37,657 nt of DNA from an uncultured Bacteroidales bacterium (GCA_944325495.1 CALVAD010000016.1:1-37657); one strand, 5' to 3'; positions 1 to 10,456 are shown, numbered from the stretch's first letter. Notes: generated from the letters alone by a model not told the origin. Translations and numbers: made by a program.

Positions 1-2
1 GC

Positions 3-95
3 TTCTACAGCATCTGGCACAACTGCTACAACACCTGGCAGCTCTACCGCAAGCGCAAGGCGGACGAGGCCCGCGCCCGCCTTTCCTGCGAATAG
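3..95 (+). CDS. C-terminal end of an unidentified protein (5' end outside the window)
   Basis: An open frame enters from the window edge and stops at a TAG (93-95). The 30 visible residues begin FYSIWHNCYNTW and end in a basic, then Ala/Arg-rich tail (KRKADEARARLSCE). It is in frame 3 and carries the same high-GC third-position bias as the real genes downstream, which supports it being a true gene end. The fragment is too short to assign a family, and no function is proposed. Confidence 0.5.
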   Translation, partial: FYSIWHNCYNTWQLYRKRKADEARARLSCE

Positions 96-147
96 CCCGC
101 TCCGCGAGTTTCAACCTGTGTCGAGGTGGTCTCCGCCTTTCCACGGT

Positions 148-298
148 TCGTGCAAAACACCGTTCGCAGCGGCGAGCCTCTGACATACGCACTTGGCCGC
201 CAGTTGCAACCGGTCTCACGGAATCCGCGTGACCGTTCGCGTCGCCCTGCCAAGGAGCCTTGTAAAGAGACGACATCTGCAACCGGCGTTTTGCACGA
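148..298. repeat. Imperfect long-range inverted repeat
   Basis: The 15 bases at 148-162 (TCGTGCAAAACACCG) are the reverse complement of 284-298 (CGGCGTTTTGCACGA) with one mismatch. Pairing resumes just inside with GCAG (166-169) against CTGC (277-280). The roughly 105 bases between the inner arms contain a weaker dyad around 211-230. This could fold as one large RNA or DNA structure or be a degenerate non-autonomous element. Confidence 0.5.
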
Positions 299-321
299 CG
301 ACAGATTGCGGCCGGGCAGGT

Positions 322-503
322 TTTCCCGCCATCCGAGCTGATTCTGCACAGCCAGCATGTTTCCGCCAGCGGAACTGCCGAATTGCGACCCCGCGGTCTT
401 TCCCGCCATCCGTGCTGATTCTGCACAGCCAGCATGTCCCCGCCAGCGGAACTGCCGAGTTGCACCCGAGCAGGCTTTTCCCGCCTGCGTGGTGCAATTC
501 GGC
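322..503 (+). repeat. Tandem repeat, unit about 77 bp, two good copies and a degenerate third
   Basis: Copy 1 starts at 322 and copy 2 at 399, both with TTTCCCGCCATCCG. The first 65 bases of the two copies differ at only four positions (unit positions 15, 40, 41 and 61). A third start (TTTCCCGCC) lies at 477 but diverges after about 9 bases. The sequence before copy 1 (from about 303, ATTGCGGCCGGGCAGG) resembles the end of each unit, so the array probably begins there. Each unit contains a small internal dyad (GCTG...CAGC). Confidence 0.75.
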
Positions 504-510
504 TGTCCGC
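446..510. repeat. Long imperfect hairpin with a TTTTCCC loop
   Basis: Arm 454-475 pairs with arm 483-503 around the seven-base loop TTTTCCC (476-482). The outer block GCCGAGTTGCACC pairs with GGTGCAATTCGGC with one mismatch (a G-T wobble as RNA), and the inner block GCAGGC pairs with GCCTGC. A further GCGGA (446-450) pairs with TCCGC (506-510) across a small internal loop. No T-tract follows, so it is not a canonical intrinsic terminator. The loop and its flanking bases are the same as in the hairpin at 36368-36426. Confidence 0.7.
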
Positions 511-550
511 GCAGCCGATGCCAGGAATAAAAATAATACGAAAAATTTAC

Positions 551-558
551 TAACTTTG
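551..558 (+). promoter_or_regulatory. Promoter -7 element of guaB
   Basis: TAACTTTG matches the Bacteroidetes -7 consensus TAnnTTTG and lies 24 bases before the guaB ATG in an AT-rich stretch. No clear TTG is seen 20 bases upstream, so the -33 half is weak. Confidence 0.65.
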
Positions 559-576
559 CAAGCTAATAAAAGTTAG

Positions 577-3580
<3,004 letters not shown>

Positions 3581-3611
3581 GCGGCTCCATGAGATTTCAG
3601 GAGGCGGACCG

Positions 3612-4445
3612 TCAGAGCGACAGCAGCTGGAGCTCGTGGTCCGCCTTTATCTTGTCTATGATGGCCGTGACCACCCTGAATGCGGCGGAGTCGGCGGTGT
3701 AGACGGCCGGAAGGGCGAAGCTCACGCGTCCCTGGCGCTTGAGTTTCCCCGCAGTGGCTTTCTTGTGGGGATTGTCGGGGTTGTAGACGGCTATCGAGTG
3801 GCCTCCGAACATGCCCACTATCTTCATGCAGGGCACGTCGGTGTCGCCGTCGCCGAAATATATCATGTTCGTGAACGGGATGCGCTTCCTGTCCTCGGCC
3901 ATCGAGGCGTTGACGCGCTTGTTGTCCCTGGCGCTGAAGATGCCCTTGCTGATCTTGAATATGAACTGGGTCTTGGCCGTGTAGTCTACCGCGATTCCGG
4001 GCCATACGGCCTCGCCGTTCTCGTCGTAGATGAAGGTCCCGGCGAAGATGTGCTTGAACTCCCCGGCGATGGGCGTGCCTTCGATTATCTCCTTGAGCCC
4101 GGACGAGTTGATGTAGTGCTCCACGACCACGCCCTTCTCCTTCCCGTATGCGTTGACCGCGGAGAACCATTCCCTGACACCTTCGAACAGCCTGACATCC
4201 TTGCCGAAGCTCTTGAAATCGTCGCGGCGGAGCTTGATTCCGCAGTTGCGGGCCTCGTCGAACATCAGTTTCATGTACGACAGGACATTCGAGGCGTCCT
4301 GACCCTTGGCGATGTCGTCGCTCATGGTCCAGAACTCCTCGGCGGTCTTGCCCACGGCCTGGATGAATCCGAACTCCTGCATGTTCCCCGGGGAGAGCGT
4401 CCCGTCGAAATCATAGATCAGGGCTGCTATAGGTTTCTTTCTCAT
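3612..4445 (-). CDS. HAD-superfamily hydrolase (phosphatase-like)
   Basis: This is a haloacid-dehalogenase-fold hydrolase, probably a phosphatase of unknown substrate. Motif I is YDFDGTLSP near the N terminus (nucleophile D12 and acid D14 from the chosen start). The late acidic motif is YFGDGDTDVPCM, and the long segment between them resembles a phosphoserine-phosphatase-type cap. The open frame extends to 4562, but that extension overlaps the divergent acyl-CoA synthetase and its promoter. The ATG at 4445 (MRKKPIAALIYDFDG) places motif I normally and gives 277 residues; the ATG at 4451 is also possible. On the minus strand GATATTTG (4486-4479) resembles a -7 element. The gene is convergent with guaA. 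Its substrate cannot be read from the sequence. Confidence 0.85.
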   Translation of the reverse strand: MRKKPIAALIYDFDGTLSPGNMQEFGFIQAVGKTAEEFWTMSDDIAKGQDASNVLSYMKLMFDEARNCGIKLRRDDFKSFGKDVRLFEGVREWFSAVNAYGKEKGVVVEHYINSSGLKEIIEGTPIAGEFKHIFAGTFIYDENGEAVWPGIAVDYTAKTQFIFKISKGIFSARDNKRVNASMAEDRKRIPFTNMIYFGDGDTDVPCMKIVGMFGGHSIAVYNPDNPHKKATAGKLKRQGRVSFALPAVYTADSAAFRVVTAIIDKIKADHELQLLSL

Positions 4446-4517
4446 CGGCATTTCACCACAAATTTTATTTTTTCGCCACAAATATCGTAAATCGCCGCGA
4501 TATGATGAAACAACGGC

Positions 4518-4548
4518 TTGACTGAATTGAACGATATAAGTATATTTG
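4518..4548 (+). promoter_or_regulatory. Promoter of the acyl-CoA synthetase gene
   Basis: TTG (4518-4520), 20 bases, then TATATTTG (4541-4548) matches the Bacteroidetes promoter layout. The TTG that could be read as a start codon is better explained as the -33 element, which moves the protein start to the ATG at 4578. Confidence 0.65.
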
Positions 4549-4577
4549 AAAGAATTAGCCAATTATCGGAAAAGAAT

Positions 4578-6224
4578 ATGAAGCATTATCTTGCAACTCT
4601 CGAAAGCAGCATGAAGGCCGGTTGGGACAGGCCGGCGCTCTGCAATTATCACGGCGAAGTGTTCACCAACGCGGATCTCGCCGCAGAAATAGTAAAGTTC
4701 GATCTCTTATTCTCCGCCCTCGGAATCAGGAAGGGCGACAAGATCGCCCTCTGCGCGAAGAATGTGGCGCGCTGGGCGGTATCCTTCCTGTCCGTCAACG
4801 CCTATGAGGCCGTGATCGTCCCAATTCTCGCCGATTTCCATCCCGGCAGCATAACCCATCTGGTCGATCATTCCGACAGCGTCCTGCTGTTCACCGACAA
4901 GGAGATATGGGACAGGCTGGATGCCGCGAAGATGCCGAAGCTGCGCGGAGCGGTCAACATCGACGACTTTTCCGTCCTGTACGCCGCCAAGCCTGAATTC
5001 AAGGAACTGCTCGCTTCGAGAGACGGCATGTATGCCGAAAAGTATCCCGAAGGGATTTCGAAGGAGAAGTTCGCCTTCAAGTCCACGGACAATTTCGACG
5101 ACCTGGCGGTGATCAACTACACCTCCGGCACCACGAGCGACCCGAAAGGCGTGATGCTGACCTACGGCAACCTCAGCGCGTCCATACAGTTCGGCCACGA
5201 CAACATAAAGATATTCCCCGGCGACACCATAGTCTCCATGCTTCCTATGGCCCATGTCTACGGAATGGCCTACGAGTTCCTCTACCCGCTGTCGGGCGGC
5301 TGCGCCGTCTACTATCTTGGCAAGACCCCCGCTCCGTCACTGCTGCTCAAGGCGATGCAGGAAGTGCGCCCCTACATGGTCTGCACGGTGCCTCTGGTCA
5401 TGGAGAAGATCTACAAGGCCTCGCTCAAGCCCGTGCTCTCCAAGCCCGCCATGAAGCTGCTCACCGCGATTCCGGGCATCAACAGGATAATCTTCAACAA
5501 GGTGCGCGAGAAGCTTGACGCCGCGTTCGGCGGCAAGGTCCGAAACTACATCATGGGCGGCGCCGCCCTGAACCCCGAGGTCGAGAAATGCTTCAAGCGC
5601 ATAGGCCTGCATTATACCGTGGGCTACGGCATGACCGAAGCCGCCCCGCTGCTCGCCTATGAGGACTGGAGGCGCTATGTGCCCGGCTCCTGCGGCAAGG
5701 GCATCTCCTGCGTCAGCGTCCGCATAGATTCCGAGGACCCGCAGACCATCGCCGGGGAGATACAGGCCAAGGGCGACAACATCATGATAGGCTACTACAA
5801 GAACGAGGAGGCGACCGCCGCCGCGTTCACCGACGACGGCTATCTGCGCACCGGTGACCTCGGCATCATGGACGCCGAAGGCAACATCTTCATCAAGGGG
5901 CGCTCCAAGAACATGATACTCTCGGCCAACGGCCAGAACATCTATCCCGAGGAGCTTGAGGCCGTGGTGAACAACCAGAACTATGTGTCGGAGTCCGTGG
6001 TCGTCGACAGGGCGGGCAGGATCGTGGCCCTCGTCTATTTCGACGCCGAGGCGATGCGCAAGGACGGGCTCGACGAGGAGGCCGTCTCGGATCTCCCCGA
6101 GAAGGTCCGCGTGTCCGCCAACCGCCAGCTGCCGGCATACAGCCAGATAGCCAAGGTCGAGGTGGTGCTGGCTCCTTTCGAGAAGACCCCGAAGATGAGC
6201 ATCAAGAGGTTCCTCTACAAGTAG
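4578..6224 (+). CDS. Long-chain fatty acid-CoA ligase (AMP-binding family)
   Basis: This is an adenylate-forming enzyme that activates fatty acids with ATP and CoA. The ATP-binding signature is NYTSGTTSDPKGVML, the adenine-binding motif is GYGMTEAAP, and the hinge region is YLRTGDLGIMDAEGN followed by KGRSKNMILSANGQNIYPEE. The C terminus PKMSIKRFLYK holds the expected catalytic lysine region. From the ATG at 4578 it has 548 residues, usual for Bacteroidales homologues. An in-frame TTG at 4518 would add 20 residues, but it coincides with the -33 promoter element. The gene is divergent from the HAD hydrolase. The next gene starts 58 bases downstream without an obvious promoter, so read-through is possible. 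Chain-length preference cannot be judged. Confidence 0.93.
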   Translation: MKHYLATLESSMKAGWDRPALCNYHGEVFTNADLAAEIVKFDLLFSALGIRKGDKIALCAKNVARWAVSFLSVNAYEAVIVPILADFHPGSITHLVDHSDSVLLFTDKEIWDRLDAAKMPKLRGAVNIDDFSVLYAAKPEFKELLASRDGMYAEKYPEGISKEKFAFKSTDNFDDLAVINYTSGTTSDPKGVMLTYGNLSASIQFGHDNIKIFPGDTIVSMLPMAHVYGMAYEFLYPLSGGCAVYYLGKTPAPSLLLKAMQEVRPYMVCTVPLVMEKIYKASLKPVLSKPAMKLLTAIPGINRIIFNKVREKLDAAFGGKVRNYIMGGAALNPEVEKCFKRIGLHYTVGYGMTEAAPLLAYEDWRRYVPGSCGKGISCVSVRIDSEDPQTIAGEIQAKGDNIMIGYYKNEEATAAAFTDDGYLRTGDLGIMDAEGNIFIKGRSKNMILSANGQNIYPEELEAVVNNQNYVSESVVVDRAGRIVALVYFDAEAMRKDGLDEEAVSDLPEKVRVSANRQLPAYSQIAKVEVVLAPFEKTPKMSIKRFLYK

Positions 6225-6282
6225 GCTGCAACATTTCGCCGCCGGAAGGCATCTTCCAGAAGGTGTTTCAACAGATTCCATC

Positions 6283-7035
6283 ATGAGAGCTATTATCGGA
6301 GCAATGCTGGCCCTTGCGCTTCTGTCCTCCGCTCCTGCGGCTTCCGCAGGGACCGCGGAGCGGAGCCGGCGGACCACGCTTATCGTAGATGACGGCGACA
6401 GCCGCCGCTTCTACTACAGGGACAGGAGCGACGAGTGGCGCAATGGCGCAAGAAAGCCTCTGCCCCGGGAGCGCTGGAGCTTCAGGATCGGCGCCGGGAT
6501 GTCTTCCGCAAGCAACCTTGACGACTACCTCTACGCTTCGGAATTCCGCGGAAGCGGGGATTTCGGCCTGTCGGACTATTATGGCGGCTATCACGGTCCC
6601 GTCAAATCCTCCGGGGTGTACAGCATAGGGGCCGAGTACCTTGTAGCGCGTTGGTTCGCCGTATCGGCCGACCTGAGCGTGGAGTGCCTCTGGAATGCCC
6701 TGTACGACGGCTTCACGGACAGACGGACCGGACAGGCGGTCGGAACCGCGCTGGTGTTCATGCCCCAGGCCAGGTTCATCTATCTCAACAGGCCGGGCGT
6801 GCGGCTCTACGGCTATATCGGCGCGGGATTCGTGAAATATTTCGGCTACGGTTCCGGACGGGAGCCTTACCGCGACGAGGAAGGGATACATTTCCATGAC
6901 GAGGACGATCTCCTCGGAGCGGGGCAGATCGTGCCCATAGGCATCGAACTGGGGCGCAGGTTCTTCGGCTTCTTCGAGACAGGCCTCGGATCGATGTTCA
7001 CGGGCGTGCGTGCGGGAGCAGGTTTCAGATTCTAA
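6283..7035 (+). CDS. Predicted outer-membrane beta-barrel protein with signal peptide
   Basis: The protein has 250 residues. The N terminus MRAIIGAMLALALLSSAPAA followed by SAG is a clear Sec signal peptide. After a charged linker (Arg/Asp-rich, about residues 25-60) the rest alternates aromatic and polar residues in short strands separated by Gly/Asp turns, and it ends in a strand finishing with aromatic F (AGAGFRF), the usual C-terminal signature of outer-membrane barrels. No enzymatic motif is visible. A lipoprotein gene begins 6 bases downstream, so the two are almost certainly co-transcribed and may work together at the outer membrane. The function is unknown. Confidence 0.8.
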   Translation: MRAIIGAMLALALLSSAPAASAGTAERSRRTTLIVDDGDSRRFYYRDRSDEWRNGARKPLPRERWSFRIGAGMSSASNLDDYLYASEFRGSGDFGLSDYYGGYHGPVKSSGVYSIGAEYLVARWFAVSADLSVECLWNALYDGFTDRRTGQAVGTALVFMPQARFIYLNRPGVRLYGYIGAGFVKYFGYGSGREPYRDEEGIHFHDEDDLLGAGQIVPIGIELGRRFFGFFETGLGSMFTGVRAGAGFRF

Positions 7036-7041
7036 AATCAC

Positions 7042-7650
7042 ATGGCCATGAACAGAATATTCCATATCGTGCTTCTCTCTCTGTCCGTCGCGGCGTGCAC
7101 CGTCTATAGCGGCACCGACTGCTGCAGGAACGCCTCGAATCTCGAAAGCTTCTCCGTCAGGCTGGTCGGGCTTTCATCCGCCTATGCGGTGGACATGCTT
7201 TGCGACCGTTCCGAGCCGTCGGACGCGATCAACGACCCGGATTTCAGGATATACGACTATCTGGAGTATGCGCAGGGCTCCCGGATCGACTATTACATAG
7301 TCAGGTCGTCCGACGGGGTATGGGACGTCACCATCAGCGGCGATGTCATGAACGCCAGTTTCCAGATTCTGAGGGAGGATAGCGCGGGCGGCCCGGGCTA
7401 TGCATGGAGAGTGCTTCCCTTCACTCTGGAATACGACGAGGGCGACGGCTATGCCGCAGTCCTCGCCACCGAAGACGACGTGGTGTTCGACTGGGTGTAC
7501 GACTCCTACGAGAACCTCACTCCCAGCTGGTTCCTCAGGCAGACCGGCATATATTTCCTCTCGACTTTCGTGAGAGGCGAGGCCGGAGATTCGGCGCAGC
7601 TGCAGTACAGCTCCGGCAACGTCCATTTCACGGGCGGTCCGGACTATTGA
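7042..7650 (+). CDS. Hypothetical lipoprotein
   Basis: The protein has 202 residues, with a short basic N terminus, a hydrophobic stretch and a lipobox (SLSVAAC) whose cysteine would be lipidated. The start may be the ATG at 7042 or the one at 7048 (MNRIFHIVLLSLSVAAC), which gives the more typical lipoprotein N terminus. The mature part is acidic and rich in Tyr, Ser and Asp, with no family I recognise. It lies 6 bases after the beta-barrel gene and is followed by a strong terminator hairpin at 7687, so these two genes form the end of a transcription unit. Surface or periplasmic location is inferred from the lipobox only. Confidence 0.75.
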   Translation: MAMNRIFHIVLLSLSVAACTVYSGTDCCRNASNLESFSVRLVGLSSAYAVDMLCDRSEPSDAINDPDFRIYDYLEYAQGSRIDYYIVRSSDGVWDVTISGDVMNASFQILREDSAGGPGYAWRVLPFTLEYDEGDGYAAVLATEDDVVFDWVYDSYENLTPSWFLRQTGIYFLSTFVRGEAGDSAQLQYSSGNVHFTGGPDY

Positions 7651-7686
7651 CATTTTGTCACTGGAACATATTTTGATTTTCATAGA

Positions 7687-7716
7687 GCCGACCGGAGGAA
7701 TCCGGCCGGCTTTTTT
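7687..7716 (+). terminator. Intrinsic terminator upstream of htpG
   Basis: GCCGACCGGA pairs with TCCGGCCGGC (one mismatch) around the loop GGAA, followed by six T. It ends the lipoprotein transcript 37 bases after its stop and sits only 20 bases before the htpG start, so it could also lie in the htpG leader if transcription starts upstream. Confidence 0.85.
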
Positions 7717-7735
7717 GACTCAAAATGCAAAAGAT

Positions 7736-9634
7736 ATGTCAACCAAATTATTGAAAGGCAGAATAGGTGTGACCACCGAGAACATCTTTCCGGTGATCAA
7801 ACAGTTCCTTTATTCGGATCATGAGATTTTCCTTCGCGAGATCGTGGCCAACGCTGTGGACGCCACCCAGAAGATGAAGGCTCTCGCCTCCAGCGGGGAT
7901 TTCAAGGGCGAGCTCGGCGAGCTCAAGGTCAGTGTCGACCTGGACGAGGAAAAGAAGATTCTCCGCATCACGGACCGCGGCATCGGCATGACGGAGGAGG
8001 AAGTCGAGAAATACATCAACCAGATAGCCTTCTCGTCAGCCGGGGAGTTCCTTGCGAAATACAAGGAGCAGCTCGGCTCCATCATAGGCCATTTCGGCCT
8101 CGGCTTCTATTCGGCCTTCATGGTGGCGTCCAAGGTCACCATCGACACCCTGAGCTGGAAGGAAGGCTCCAAGGCCGTCAGGTGGACCTGCGACGGTTCT
8201 CCCGAGTACGCGATGGAGGAGAGCGACCGGAGCGACCGCGGCACGGTCATCACCATTTATTTCGACAAGGATTCTGAGGAATACGCCTCCAAGGGCAGGA
8301 TCGGACAGCTGCTCGGCAAATACTGCAAGTTCATGCCGGTGCCCGTGGTGTTCGGCAAGAAGACCGAATGGAAGGACGGCAAGAGCGTCGAGACCGACGA
8401 GGACAATGTCATCAACAATATCGAGCCCATCTGGACCAAGGCTCCCGCCGACCTCAAGGACGAGGACTATCTGAAGTTCTACAGGGAGCTCTATCCGATG
8501 GAGGAGGACCCGATGTTCTGGATCCATCTCAATGTCGACTATCCCTTCACCCTGACAGGAGTGCTCTACTTCCCCAAGATCAAGGAGCGCATGGCAATCA
8601 ACAAGAACAGGATACAGCTCTACTGCAACCAGATGTTCGTGACCGACCATGTCGACAACATAGTCCCCGACTTCCTGACTCTGCTGCACGGCGTCATAGA
8701 TTCTCCCGACATCCCCCTGAACGTGAGCCGCAGCTATCTGCAGAGCGACGCCAACGTGAAGAAGATCAGCACCTACATCACGAAGAAGGTGGCCGACCGC
8801 CTGGAGGAGATCTTCAGGGACCAGCGCGAGCAGTACGAGCAGAAGTGGGACAACATCAAGCTCTTCATCGAATACGGCATGCTCAGCGAGGAGAAGTTCT
8901 GCGAACGCGCGATGAAGTTCGCCCTGCTCAAGAACACCGACGGCAGGTATTTCAGCTTCGACGACTACCGCAAGGCCATAGAGCCCGCGCAGACCGACAA
9001 GGACAAGAACGTGGTCTATCTCTACGCGACCGATGTCGAGAAGCAGTACAGCTTCATCGAGGCCGCGAAGAACATGGGCTATGACGTGCTGCTCATGGAC
9101 TGCGAGCTCGACAGTCATTTTGTCAACCTGCTCGAAGGCAAGATGGAGCACACCCGTTTCGCCCGCGTCGACAGCGACTCCCCGGCCAATCTCATACCGA
9201 AAGAGGACGAAGTCAGGCCGGAGATGAGCGATGACGACAAGAAAGTGCTCGAAGAGATGTTCAAGACCGTGCTGCCTCAGGGGAACGACTATCTCGTGGA
9301 GGCGAGGAACCTCGGCGAGAACGCGGCTCCCGTGCTGATCACCCAGAGCGAGTTCATGCGCCGCTACCGCGAGATGAGCGCGCTCGGCGGAGGCATGAAT
9401 TTCTACGGCACCATGCCCGAGTCCTACAATATCATGGTGAACATGCAGAACCCTGTCGTGGCGAAGATATGGAACGGAAAGAAGGAAGCGGCCGACACTT
9501 CGGCGGCCGACTTCGCCTCCGGCAGCGAGCTGCTGCATCAGGTGGTGGACCTCGCTCTGCTCGGCAACGGCATGCTCAAGGGCAAGGCCCTCGCCGACTT
9601 CATCGCCCGCAGCGAGAAGATGCTCGGGGAGTAG
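7736..9634 (+). CDS. htpG: Hsp90-family molecular chaperone HtpG
   Basis: This is the cytosolic ATP-dependent chaperone of the Hsp90 family. The GHKL ATPase domain is complete: EIVANAVDATQKM (the usual NASDA region, here NAVDA), DRGIGMT, and the lid region GHFGLGFYSAFMV. The middle domain contains the PLNVSRSYLQ motif, and a C-terminal dimerisation part follows. The frame is open from 7655, but the extension crosses the terminator hairpin. The ATG at 7736 gives MSTKLLKGRIGVTTENIFPV, the normal N terminus, and 632 residues. A possible -7-like TATTTTG with an upstream TTG lies at 7647-7675, which would put the hairpin in the leader; this is weak. The gene stands alone, as is common for htpG. 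Confidence 0.96.
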   Translation: MSTKLLKGRIGVTTENIFPVIKQFLYSDHEIFLREIVANAVDATQKMKALASSGDFKGELGELKVSVDLDEEKKILRITDRGIGMTEEEVEKYINQIAFSSAGEFLAKYKEQLGSIIGHFGLGFYSAFMVASKVTIDTLSWKEGSKAVRWTCDGSPEYAMEESDRSDRGTVITIYFDKDSEEYASKGRIGQLLGKYCKFMPVPVVFGKKTEWKDGKSVETDEDNVINNIEPIWTKAPADLKDEDYLKFYRELYPMEEDPMFWIHLNVDYPFTLTGVLYFPKIKERMAINKNRIQLYCNQMFVTDHVDNIVPDFLTLLHGVIDSPDIPLNVSRSYLQSDANVKKISTYITKKVADRLEEIFRDQREQYEQKWDNIKLFIEYGMLSEEKFCERAMKFALLKNTDGRYFSFDDYRKAIEPAQTDKDKNVVYLYATDVEKQYSFIEAAKNMGYDVLLMDCELDSHFVNLLEGKMEHTRFARVDSDSPANLIPKEDEVRPEMSDDDKKVLEEMFKTVLPQGNDYLVEARNLGENAAPVLITQSEFMRRYREMSALGGGMNFYGTMPESYNIMVNMQNPVVAKIWNGKKEAADTSAADFASGSELLHQVVDLALLGNGMLKGKALADFIARSEKMLGE

Positions 9635-9640
9635 CGCAGC

Positions 9641-9671
9641 TTGCGGCATTTATGAAAGTTTGTTATTTTTG
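9641..9671 (+). promoter_or_regulatory. Promoter of the outer-membrane protein gene at 9716
   Basis: TTG (9641-9643), 20 bases, then TATTTTTG (9664-9671). The spacing and both elements match the Bacteroidetes housekeeping promoter; the start codon follows 44 bases after the -7 element. Confidence 0.7.
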
Positions 9672-9715
9672 CCGGCGTCCGCAGACGGACAGTTTTTAAC
9701 CAAAATATCGACATT

Positions 9716-10372
9716 ATGAAGAAAATCATGTTTTTGATCGCCGCGCTCGGTCTGACGGCCGCGACGATGTCCGCCCAGCAGAAGGGCGACATGTACATCT
9801 CGGGTTCCGTCATGCTCTCGGGAGGCAACACCAAGCAGGAGGTCACCGTGTCCTCGACGACCAACACGACCGACATTCCCTTGACCTTCAATCTGGGCAT
9901 CGTTCCCAGTTTCGGCTACTTCGTGGCCGACAACTTCGAGGTGAACCTTGCCCTCGGCTATAATTTGATCAAGGACTACCGCAGGACGGACGCCGACAAC
10001 AACAAGCTGTACAACAACGACAACCTGTTCACCATAAGGCCTGGCGTGAACTACTATCTCAAGCTTGCCGACAAGCTCTGGTATGTGCCCGGCCTCAGCC
10101 TCGGGATAGGATTCGGCAGCTATGTCTCCGACATCGACGTGAACACGACGGAGAAGACTCCCTACACGAACTTCGGCCTGAGCCTCTCACTGCTGACTTT
10201 CGAGTTCCGCCCCGCGGACTTCCTCGGAGTCACTTTCAATGCCGGAGACTTCTCGTACAATCTGACTTCGACCAAGGAGAGCGAAAGCGGTACGACCAGG
10301 GTGGAGACCACAAACAATGTGGATCTCGGTCTCAATCTCGGAGCTTCCATAGGTCTCAAGTACTACTTCTAG
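9716..10372 (+). CDS. Predicted outer-membrane beta-barrel protein (OmpW/OprF-barrel-like size)
   Basis: The protein has 218 residues. The signal peptide MKKIMFLIAALGLTAATMSA ends just before QQKGD. The mature protein is a run of amphipathic strands (for example FEVNLALGYNLIKDY and YYLKLADKLWYVPGLSLGIG) and ends in an aromatic residue (IGLKYYF), as outer-membrane barrels do. Eight strands would fit the length. It has its own strong promoter and a strong terminator hairpin, so it is monocistronic. Such small barrels are often abundant structural porin-like proteins, but no specific function can be read from this sequence. Confidence 0.85.
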   Translation: MKKIMFLIAALGLTAATMSAQQKGDMYISGSVMLSGGNTKQEVTVSSTTNTTDIPLTFNLGIVPSFGYFVADNFEVNLALGYNLIKDYRRTDADNNKLYNNDNLFTIRPGVNYYLKLADKLWYVPGLSLGIGFGSYVSDIDVNTTEKTPYTNFGLSLSLLTFEFRPADFLGVTFNAGDFSYNLTSTKESESGTTRVETTNNVDLGLNLGASIGLKYYF

Positions 10373-10397
10373 TAGAGTCGGGACATACCGGATATCA

Positions 10398-10434
10398 AAG
10401 GAAGGCCGCTCATCTGAACTGAGCGGCCTTCCTT
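10398..10434. terminator. Bidirectional terminator hairpin between convergent genes
   Basis: A perfect 15-base stem: AAGGAAGGCCGCTCA (10398-10412) pairs with TGAGCGGCCTTCCTT (10420-10434) around a 7-base loop. It lies between the ends of a plus-strand and a minus-strand gene. No long T-run follows on either side. Confidence 0.8.
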
Positions 10435-10456
10435 GTAGTTGATTGCGGTCAGAGGT

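Larger units (their letters stand above)
96..550. other. Structured, repeat-bearing intergenic region upstream of guaB
   Basis: This is the longest gap in the window. I find no convincing gene in it: short open frames exist but start inside repeats, overlap each other and resemble nothing. It contains a long-range inverted repeat (148-298), two near-identical 77-bp tandem units followed by a degenerate third (322-503), and a long hairpin with loop TTTTCCC (446-510). The last 45 bases turn AT-rich and carry the guaB promoter. A structured RNA, a bidirectional terminator block or an intergenic repeat family are all possible. I see no match to the purine riboswitch core. Confidence 0.6.

Noticed and set aside
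322-503. CRISPR array
   Set aside because: Only two to three directly adjacent units of about 77 bases, with no unique spacers between repeats and no cas genes.
126-576. Overlapping open frames on both strands upstream of guaB (for example 126-341 and 193-576)
   Set aside because: They lie in repeats and dyads, overlap each other, have no recognisable family and lack the codon pattern of the neighbouring genes.
4446-4562. N-terminal extension of the HAD hydrolase
   Set aside because: It overlaps the divergent gene and its promoter, and the nucleophile motif is normally within the first 15-20 residues.
7655-7735. 27-residue N-terminal extension of HtpG
   Set aside because: It crosses the terminator hairpin and T-tract, and the conserved Hsp90 N terminus starts at 7736.
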